64,000 nucleotides of DNA. Source: Hygrophila difformis (taxonomy: Eukaryota > Streptophyta > Magnoliopsida > Lamiales > Acanthaceae). The notes under the pieces are model-generated. The model had not been told where the DNA came from. It made no database searches and worked only from the letters and a program-made list of their open reading frames with translations. Position 1 is the first letter of the stretch. The number at the start of each line of letters is the position of its first letter. Positions 45,645 to 54,035 of the stretch are shown in pieces. The stretch covers positions 23,761,227 through 23,825,226 of the forward strand of contig JAOANR010000003.1 in assembly GCA_030278955.1 (NCBI GenBank). The letters are read 5' to 3'. The translations under genes and the position numbers were made by a program.

Positions 45645-45848
45645 GGAGTTTGAAGCAGATGGAAGGCATCAAAAAATCCTCCCATCTCTTCAAAATATTA
45701 GTAATATTTCTCTTTCTGCATATTTCCTTTCGAGTCTGTAAAAGTATGTGGTATTTCTCCAAGAGTCTTGTATCCTCTATGAGGAACTAAGTGTCTGTCT
45801 TCTCCATTAGGGGAAATTATATTTGAATAATATTTTTAATATTTTTTC

Positions 45849-45854
45849 AATAAA
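45849..45854 (+). terminator. EPRV poly(A) signal AATAAA
   Basis: Lies about 185 bp after the expected RNA start. This is the arrangement that gives the terminal redundancy of a pararetroviral pregenomic RNA. Confidence 0.7.
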
Positions 45855-46099
45855 ATCCAGGCTTCCAAATATCCCAAGTATCCCGATAATATAGTTAAAA
45901 CCTCTTATTCATATCTTGATACGTCCTAAGGTAGGAAACGAAATAGGACTGTGCTGTTCGTTTCTGAAGGAAACAAGAATCGGTGAACCATCGGTCGCGG
46001 CCGCGTGGTTGGAGAAAATCCGTAAAATCCCAGAGCTTTGGAAACATGGCAGCAAGGCGGTCAAAGCCAATGTATGAAGTTTAGTGCTTAATTTAATTA

Positions 46100-46470
46100 T
46101 CGGAAGCATGATGGGCAGGTATTGGATTAAATTTAATGAAACATCTAAAGTTTGGGGTCAAAGTGTAAAAGAGAAAAAGTTGGTAAGTCAATTGTTGGGG
46201 TCAAAATATAATAAAGAAAAGTAAGTGGGATCAACTATTATTTTAAAAAGTTTGCATGGCCAAAAATTGAACAAAAGTGGTTTGTTATGGCCTAAAATTA
46301 TAACTCAAACTTTTTATGGCTTAAAAGTGGAAGTTATGGCCTAAATTAACTATTAACTCATCAGAAAACGGAAATTGATTTTAGGCTGAAAATCAAGCCA
46401 ATGAACAAGAAACTTATTAAGAAAGTTGGCTTTGAATGAATAAATCTTTTTAATTCATTTCTCTGCGCCA
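46100..46470. other. AT-rich right flank of the EPRV
   Basis: Several TTATGGCC(T/A)AAA phrases near 46,290-46,350. No gene seen. Confidence 0.35.
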
Positions 46471-46499
46471 TGGTACCATGAATATTGTGATTTGTTTGT

Positions 46500-46680
46500 T
46501 TATTGGTAATGAATTGCCTACAAGGAGTTCCTCGACTTCCAACGGAAGTTTGGATGTTCGATTCCCCACCAGCCCCTTATCCCTCCATTTTATTTCCCTT
46601 TGTAATTTGTGTGACATGGACTCCCATCACCCCTTTCCTAGTCTGTATAGGCTCTTAAAAAAAATAAAAATAGATAAGAA
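46500..46680 (+). mobile_element. SINE copy, degenerate 5' half
   Basis: Box B-like TGTTCGATTCCCCACC near 46,555, then CCCTTTGTAATTTGTGTGACA and a tail CCTAGTCTGTATAGGCTC before A8. Same family as 47,143 and 21,738. Box A is degraded and no TSD was found. Confidence 0.6.
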
Positions 46681-46771
46681 CTATAATAATCACATTTCCA
46701 AAGTAAGTATCATTTCGGGTCTTCGGGACGTTAAGAGATTGAAACCAACTCATGAATATAGCTTTTGAATA

Positions 46772-47027
46772 CTCCCTCACTCCCATTTGAAATGTTCCAA
46801 AACTTTGGACACACAGTCCAGTGCATTTGTTTACAGTTAATATCTTAAAATGTAGAAAAGTAAAATTTATAAAAAAATATATTTTAAAACTACTCGATTA
46901 GACGAATCCAATAAAACTGAACTTGACTATTTTTTTTGTTTATATAATTGTGATAATATTAGGTCAAAGTTGATTAATTAACAGTATTAAAAGTCAAAAT
47001 GAAACAATACAAATGGGATGAAGGGAG
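46772..47027. mobile_element. Stowaway MITE, 256 bp
   Basis: Ends CTCCCTCACTCCCATTT and AAATGGGATGAAGGGAG, with TA at 46,770-46,771 and 47,028-47,029. Confidence 0.9.
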
Positions 47028-47142
47028 TAACAATTTATTTTATACAGATGTATAAAATTTTATATTTTAAACTCCTTTTCTGGTTAGCATAATAATTCAA
47101 CTCTTTAAAATGGTAGCCTTATTTAAAAATGTACATGTTGGA

Positions 47143-47271
47143 GGGATTGGGACTTAGCCCAAGTGGTTAAGCCCCTGACTCTCAACCTAAAAGGTGGAGG
47201 GTTCGATTCCCACCCGGCCCTTATCCTTCCCCTTTTCCCCTTTGTAATTGTGTGGCATGGGCTCCCACTAG
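47143..47271 (+). mobile_element. tRNA-derived SINE, 129 bp, perfect 16-bp TSD
   Basis: Box A-like TTAGCCCAAGTGGTT and box B GGTTCGATTCCCACCC, then a pyrimidine tail and GTGTGGCATGGGCTCCCAC. It is flanked by AAATGTACATGTTGGA at 47,127-47,142 and 47,272-47,287. There is no poly(A): the copy ends in CACTAG. The perfect TSD marks it as the youngest SINE here. Confidence 0.9.
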
Positions 47272-47289
47272 AAATGTACATGTTGGACA

Positions 47290-48175
47290 TATTAGAAATA
47301 ATCGCTTCTCTTAGTGTCCTCATTTAAATGTACATGTTCAACATGTTAAAAATAATTCAAATTGTGTACCTGATGACAAAATTAAAGGAATTTAGTCATT
47401 TTTCAAATTTATGTATGCATTGTTTAAGATCTTATGTTGATTCCCAAAAGTCTTGATATTTTGATATTAACATACATTGATATTACATATATATAGCCCA
47501 CAATTTATTACAATTGTCCACAATATAACACATTCAATAACTTATGAATATTTTGTTTCAACATAGTAACCAAGTCCAACATATAGAGTTGGTCAACTTG
47601 CATTGATACAATATAACTTAAATCGCAAAAGTACATTTCTATGAATAAGCAGATCACAGTAATATACATATTGTTTAGCAAAAAAAAAACAAAAAAAGTA
47701 ATATAATGTATTACAACTATCAGTCACCATATCTGCATAATGTGGGAACACAATACAAGTCAAGTTACCCATATTTGGTAAATTCAAATTTTGGAATTTT
47801 CGAATGTCAAAAATGAAAAAATAAAAAAACACTTTACTAATTTAATTGAATGCCTCAACTTGCTATGTGTCACGCATCAATTCATACTTATATAAGTAAT
47901 TCTTTATATAAAAAAAAAAATGTCCCCCATACTATTGTGATTTGTGACGCATGAATAGTACATTTCAATGCATTTCAAATCTCCCTAGTGCAAAAAACCT
48001 TGATCACATCTTCAAGTGGCTGTGGCACCAATAATGGCTTCACAAATTTATGGTGACACTACACACCAGCAATGCTAACGCCTCAAATATGGGACCTGTA
48101 TATGCTTACATCCCAATCACCACTTTCTACTACATGATTAATTATTAATATTCCCTCCACAAACTCCCATTTAGA

Positions 48176-48206
<31 letters not shown>

Positions 48207-48900
48207 ACTCACAAAATAAATAAATAAATAAATACGAAAAATAAAAAGGAAAAGGGAGCAATCTCCCATTACATTATGTGTATGATTTAATCAATAGGAA
48301 ACCTTAAACCATAATACTGTTTAATTATTCTTTGTGATCGAATAGAGGTGATAGATATTTAACCAAAATATTCAATTCCACCTATCAAGCTATATGTTTG
48401 AATACTGAGGTTGAATTCCAGCCCCAGTCGAGTAATGAATAGCTACAAGAATTTTATGTTTTAAGGATAAAAAAATTTGATTACTAAATCTCAGAATTCA
48501 TCATTAACTTAGATCAAGTTACCGAAATTCATTGTTTAAATTAAAATTTTCTTGTGATGGAGTCTAGGAACTCTAACTTTTTGACTTGAAAACCTACAGG
48601 TAGGTTTTTATTTTAAATATTTACACTCATTTGTCGTAAAAGTGTGTGAAACCCATATCACATAAATTACAAATGAGATAAAAGAAAACTGGTGATAAAA
48701 TTTTATTATAAATAAATACTCCTTATATATTCACATATAAGTGAGCTGTAATAAGCTAGTTGGAGTTGGGAGTATAAAAATATTAATACGTGTTCGAGTT
48801 CAAGTGGACTTTTTCGTAGAGCTCGGTGAGGCTGTGACCAAATAAAAATTAAGAAAAATCTCCACAAAACTAAAGTCGCGTTTCAGAATTAGCAACTTTC
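47290..48900. other. AT-rich intergenic region
   Basis: No gene. It contains a (TA)n run at 48,181-48,206 followed by (AAAT)n, and the upstream region of the carrier gene at its right end. Confidence 0.5.
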
Positions 48901-48904
48901 GGCC

Positions 48905-49179
48905 GACGCAATAAAAACGGGCTTTTTTATTGGTACGGAAAACGAGAAACGCAAAACGGAGCTCCGGAGGGTCGTCTTCTCGGATCTTCTTCTTCCATCA
49001 AAGAAAGAAAAGATCCCCTCCAAATATTCCGTTTTCTGATCATCGCCACGCTTTTTTCAATTTCATTCAGATCAGGAGGAGGTTTCGGTGCATCCAATAT
49101 GCGCTGAGAACGAATCCTGGATTTGTTCGATTGTTTGTTTTCAATTTCAATCGGTATTTTTTTTTTTTTTAATCGATTT
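48905..49179 (+). promoter_or_regulatory. 5'UTR/promoter region of the carrier gene
   Basis: GC-rich compared with its left flank, with CT-rich leader text. A minimal upstream ORF (ATG CGC TGA) lies at 49,099-49,107, 73 bp before the main start, and could dampen translation. No certain TATA box. Confidence 0.45.
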
Positions 49180-52100
49180 ATGTCTACGGGAGTGGAGAGG
49201 CATGCTAAGTTTCCAGCACCGCCTGCGGCAGCAATGGCGTCGGAAGCAAAGGACCCGAAGGCCGGACCGGTTAAGAAATCGGGGTCAGTATCGCTGGACC
49301 ATGTGCTCTCCGCCTTGCGCGAGACGAAGGAGGAGCGGGAATCGAGATTCCGGGGTTTGTTCAGTTTCTTTGACTCAGCTAATTTAGGATATTTGGACTC
49401 CGCCCAAATCGAGAGAGGGCTTTCGGCAATGCAAATCCCCGCGGATTACAAGTTCGCGAAGGAGCTGCTGGAGGTCTGCGACGCGAATCAGGACGGGAGG
49501 GTTGATTATCAGGAGTTTAGGAAGTATATGGATGATAAGGAGTTGGAGTTGTACCGGATTTTTCAGGCGATTGATGTGGAGCACAATGGGTGTATTTTGC
49601 CTGAGGAGTTGTGGGATGCTCTTGTTAAAGCTGGTATGGTTTCACTATTGTGTTCTTCTTATAGTTATGAAGCTTGTCGATTTCACTTTGTGCTTGTAAT
49701 TGTGGTTAGCTTGTCGGAAGAACATTTGTTTTATAGGCTAGTTGTCACTTTGAGGGGCCATGCTAATCTTTTCTATGTGTTGTTCCAATTTTCTTGATTA
49801 TCGGTGAAGGAACAATGATGAATTTTTTATGTAGCTTGTTCTCGTTTGGCTTGAAGTGCGCTGGAATTGAGATGGATTTTTGTTATCATGAGACAGTGTT
49901 TTAAATTTTTAGTTAGACAAAGAATTGCGTTTCAACTTGATAACACTGGGCTTGAAGATCATTATGATTATTGGAATCCCTGTGTAGATTCTAGGCTGGA
50001 TAATTCTGATTTTTTGCATTCGTCTTTTGCTTTTCTCCAAAGTATTATGTGAAAGGTTTCTACACACGATTTTCCTTTAATTCGAAAAAGTGAGGTGATA
50101 TATTGGACTTTAGATGTGGGAAAAAAAATTCCATTTCCTTTTGCAGGGCTGCTTTTGATAGAGAGACTGTAGCTATGAGCAGAGACCAGAGAGTTTGAAA
50201 CTTTTTGTTTTAAAATTTAAAATTGAGAATGCAGAACTGAGCTTTTTGTTTTTAAAGTTTCAATTGCATGATGATTCAAAGTGCAATTTAAGATAGGAAT
50301 TTACTCGTTATTTGTATATATTTGTTTTTTTTTAAAAAAAAAAAATTTAATTTTCATTTTTCTTGAAGGTTTTGGTTCTCTGATCTAATAAAAATTGACA
50401 TTGAGATGTTGTATCATCCTTACAGGTGATTTAAAGCCAAACCCTTTGGTTTATCTGTCTTTTGTTTGTGTTTTTGTATGCATCTACTTTATCTGGAGAA
50501 TGCGAACCAGTAGATGCACAGACACTAAGTAAAGAATGTTTGCTAATGAGAGTTGATGAAATCTTGTCTATGAGATTCTTTCTGTTGGACGTGATCTTGT
50601 TGCAATATTTTCTCAACAACTTCTTGGATATTTTTGAGAGAGATCAATTGGATGATAATGTTTTTAAAGACTGTACATATAATTGATATTAACTTGAGGA
50701 GTTGCCAAACCTTTGACAGATGCTGTTGATTAGTGAATGATCCAATGTTCTGTTGAATGTTGACTGATTATAGAATGATTAATTTATTTATATATCCCAG
50801 AATCATTTATCCTCGCCATAATTCTATTTTATGATGGCTAAATAAATTGCTCTCTAATATACACTTACTGAGTAGCCAAAAGTTTTCAGAGTGAATCTTT
50901 CTTGATTTACGACAAATATGGTTTGATACTTTTATTTTTTATTTTTGTCTAGATGGATGTTTCATCCTTTATTTGATTTATTATATGCTTGTTTTAAGAT
51001 ATGTAATTTTGCACCATGTTTCAGTTGGGGTCCTTACTGTGATATGTACTCAGAAAACTTTGCTGTAGAATGCCATATACATTGGTAACAATATTCTTGA
51101 TCAAATGAATGCCATATACAGTGGTAACAATATTCTTGATCAAATGAATATAGTTTTAGACACTTAGACTGGGTACATTCTTGCAATGATGATTTCATGA
51201 TTCTATTCCAGTTCTTGAGCTTTTTTTTGTTGGGTTCAAGTTTCCTGAATTTATGTTTTTTTCATCTTATAAGTCGTGGCAGTTCGTATCTTGTAGGGAT
51301 AGAACTTGATGATGATGAACTCGCTAGTTTTGTTGAGCATGTTGATAAAGACAATAACGGCATTATTACTTTTGAAGAATGGAGAGATTTTCTATTGCTT
51401 TATCCACATGAGGTTACAATGGAGAACATCTATCGGTACTGGGAAAGGGTTTATCTTGTAGATATTGGTGAACATGCTGTAATTCCTGAAGGTATCAGCA
51501 AGCATGTTAATGCCTCCAAGTACTTAATTGCTGGAGGAGTTGCTGGGGCTGCTTCTCGAACGGCAACTGCACCTCTTGATCGCCTCAAGGTGCTTTTGCA
51601 GGTTCAGACTTCACGTGCTTCAATTGGTCCTGCAGTTCAGATGATATGGAAGGAGGGTGGCCTTTTAGGCTTTTTCCGGGGTAATGGACTAAATGTGTTG
51701 AAGGTTGCACCTGAGAGTGCTATCAAGTTCTACACTTATGAAATGCTGAAAGGTGTTATTGGAGATCCTAATGGTGATATAGGAACTGTTGGTCGACTGG
51801 TCTCTGGCGGGTTGGCTGGAGCAGTGGCACAAACCTCTATTTATCCAATGGACCTTGTCAAAACTCGGTTACAAACTTATGTTTGTGAAAGAGGGACGGG
51901 GACTGTTCCAAGCCTAAGACAATTGTCCAAGGATATCTTGATTAATGAGGGTCCTCGAGCACTTTATAAAGGGCTGATACCATCGCTTCTGGGAATGATT
52001 CCTTATGCTGGTATTGACCTAGCAGCCTACGAAACCTTGAAAGATATGTCCAGAAAATATATCCTTCACGACGAAGGTATGGTGTTTCATTTTTCTATTT

Positions 52101-52520
52101 GTTTGCAATGTCTACTCAGCCACCAGATGCATTGCTTTTTTCCATCTAATAATAATATACTGATATAATGCAGAACCTGGTCCTCTTGTGCAACTCAGCT
52201 GTGGGACAATTTCGGGAGCCCTTGGGGCTACCTGTGTTTACCCGTTGCAAGTTGTAAGAACAAGGTAATGAATACCCACCTGTGTTCTCTTGAAAAAATA
52301 TGACATTATACTTACTTTTGTAGTATCATTGGTAATTTCCAGAATGCAAGCGGAACGTGCTCAAAGTACCATGTCAGGTGTATTCCGCAGAACATATCTA
52401 TTAGAAGGTATTGGGGGCTTCTATAAAGGGCTGCTACCGAATCTTCTGAAAGTGGTACCAGCTGCAAGCATTACATATATGGTTTACGAAGCTATGAAAA
52501 AGAGTTTAGATCTTGGCTAG
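49180..52520 (+). CDS. EF-hand mitochondrial ATP-Mg/phosphate-type carrier (SCaMC/APC)
   Basis: Four exons join in phase: 49,180-49,633, 51,297-52,076, 52,174-52,264 and 52,343-52,520 (TAG), 500 residues. The N-terminal half has four EF-hand loops at about residues 65-76, 101-112, 132-143 and 167-178. Loops 2 ([12 protein letters not shown]) and 4 ([12 protein letters not shown]) are canonical; loops 1 and 3 lack standard ligands. The C-terminal half has three carrier repeats with [20 protein letters not shown] and [10 protein letters not shown] signatures (the third lacks the Asp). Proteins of this type sit in the inner mitochondrial membrane and exchange ATP-Mg or ADP for phosphate, gated by Ca2+ on the intermembrane side. 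Intron 1 is 1,663 bp; other introns are short. No defect seen. Confidence 0.96.
49634..51296 (+). other. Intron 1 of the carrier gene
   Basis: From CTG|GTATGG to TTGTAG|GG. T-rich. It contains a 30-bp near-duplicate, ATGCCATATACATTGGTAACA / ATGCCATATACAGTGGTAAC near 51,068 and 51,108, both followed by ATATTCTTGATCAAATGAAT. No nested gene. Confidence 0.85.
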
Positions 52521-53370
52521 TTGATGCTCTTTTCCTACCATGCTTGGGTATAAAATGTCCATGTTGATGGTGAAGAAGAAGAAGATGATGATGATGATAA
52601 ATAAAATTTTTGTGTGGAACTATTCTTGGGGTTGTAACTTTAGGTTTGAAAAGCCCCACAGGATGAGATCCCCATGGGAGCAATTGCTTGAGTTATATCC
52701 TCCGATCCCTCTGGGGAACGAGCTACAGTCCTGCAGCCTACTGACTGATGAGACTGCATTACCAGAGATATAAAGACTGTGTGTCTGATCTCTATGTTGA
52801 GTAATACGAGTACTAGGTAATTGTTGTATACCATATATCTGCAGCGGGATGATCCATTTTTCCCATATATTTATTATACATGGATTCTTTTTTGACTCGA
52901 ATGTTTTCCTTTGTTGCATATCACAATATCAGAATAAAAGACGCTAGTGTTGGCATATTTCACATATGGTTGTATTCGCAGAGAGTGTAGAGATTCTTGC
53001 TTATGCACGTACATGTTGGAGTGTTGAGTGGCAAAACCTCTGATTCAATGCAGACAGTGGCATGTGAAGCAGAAGGATGTATATCAGGATTTCGTTATGT
53101 CTTTAACGTTGATACCGTGCTACTATCTCTTTGTTTAACTATTGGATTAAATTGTGTAATTAGAGGTCCTATTGATTTAGCAATGGGTAGAAATACAATT
53201 TAGAAATTGAACTCTTGTATATGAAGATCTCTATAAAGTAATTTCAGATATGAATGTTGTCAGGGTAGAGGCCATGGAGAAGAGAAGCTCCATAATCAAA
53301 ACCAGCCGTTGATCCCACAGTTAACACTATATGAGAACATTATTACGAAATACACCTAACTATTAGTTGG
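52521..53370 (+). other. 3'UTR of the carrier gene and spacer
   Basis: Poly(A)-signal-like AATAAA occurs near 52,599 and again near 52,933. Nothing coding is recognised between 52,940 and 53,370. Confidence 0.45.
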
Positions 53371-53379
53371 GCTGAAGAA

Positions 53380-53573
53380 TCATGACATGCTGGTGCTTGA
53401 CGATGCTTTCAAAGTGGATCAAGACAGGCTGGCTGCCGGCAGATGAATCCAGCCATCATATTATTCCCGTTGTTGGGATGGGTGGTATTGGTAAGAAGAT
53501 TACAGACTACACTTGCTCATGAAAACATGTTTGATGCACGACATTTTTTATGATGTCTACAAGGAGGTTCCAG

Positions 53574-53575
<2 letters not shown>
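53380..53575 (+). pseudogene. NB-ARC relic (P-loop region)
   Basis: The frame around 53,440-53,500 reads ADESSHHIIPVVGMGGIGK, an NLR P-loop with its preceding strand. A shift later, TLAHENMFDARHF continues the domain. Frameshifts and stops surround it. It looks like an R1/late-blight-type NLR rather than a copy of the intact neighbour, whose P-loop is GMAGLGKST. Confidence 0.75.

Positions 53576-53600
<25 letters not shown>
53576..53600. repeat. (AC)n microsatellite
   Basis: About 12 units, located between the two P-loop relics. Confidence 0.9.
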
Positions 53601-53605
<5 letters not shown>

Positions 53606-53660
53606 CAGGAAGATGAATCCAGCCATCAAATTATCTTGGTGGTTGGCAAGGGTGGTATAA
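53606..53660 (+). pseudogene. Second, shorter P-loop relic
   Basis: GATGAATCCAGCCATCA and the following bases repeat 53,442-53,490 with changes; the frame reads DESSHQIILVVGKGG. A local duplication of the relic at 53,380. Confidence 0.7.
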
Positions 53661-53878
53661 TTTGTTAGTATAAAATACAAGTGGCCAAATTAAAGTGCAC
53701 GGGGTGTATTAGAATAAATTTGTATAAGGTGAAACCAGATAAATTTGTGCAACACTGGCCTAAATCATCACTTTAGGTCTTATCTTGTTTATATGGAAAT
53801 GTTTCGTGAAAAAAGAATGTATGACAATCAGACACTAGCGATTGATGAAAATTGATGTCATAAACATATAAGGAAGTC

Positions 53879-53881
<3 letters not shown>

Positions 53882-53939
<58 letters not shown>
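53882..53939. repeat. (GA)n microsatellite
   Basis: About 28 uninterrupted GA units, downstream (3' side) of the NLR gene. Confidence 0.95.
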
Positions 53940-53943
<4 letters not shown>

Positions 53944-54035
53944 GAACCAAGAGTTCCTTTGATACTACTGTAAGGCAGCAGCATTGTTGTTGTTGGCCAA
54001 AGCATGTTACTATGTTGTTAGGAGGCGAACATCTC

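Larger units (their letters stand above)
38890..46080 (+). mobile_element. Endogenous pararetrovirus (Caulimoviridae), ~7.2 kb
   Basis: The order on the plus strand is: tRNA-Met primer-binding site, two small overlapping ORFs, coat-protein region with CCHC finger, movement protein, aspartic protease, RT, RNase H, a downstream ORF, then a TATA box and poly(A) signal. No LTRs and no integrase were found, and a 30K-type movement protein is present, which separates it from Ty3/Gypsy elements. Length equals about one viral genome, opened near the primer-binding site. Stops and frameshifts interrupt every long region, so it is a fossil copy. Exact ends are uncertain. Genus not assigned. Confidence 0.88.

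Noticed and set aside
38890..46080. Ty3/Gypsy or Copia LTR retrotransposon
   Set aside because: The PBS and RT would fit, but there are no LTRs and no integrase, and a 30K movement-protein core and a coat-protein-type finger are present.
53882..53939. CRISPR-like or regulatory repeat
   Set aside because: A pure GA microsatellite; plant nuclear context and no spacers.
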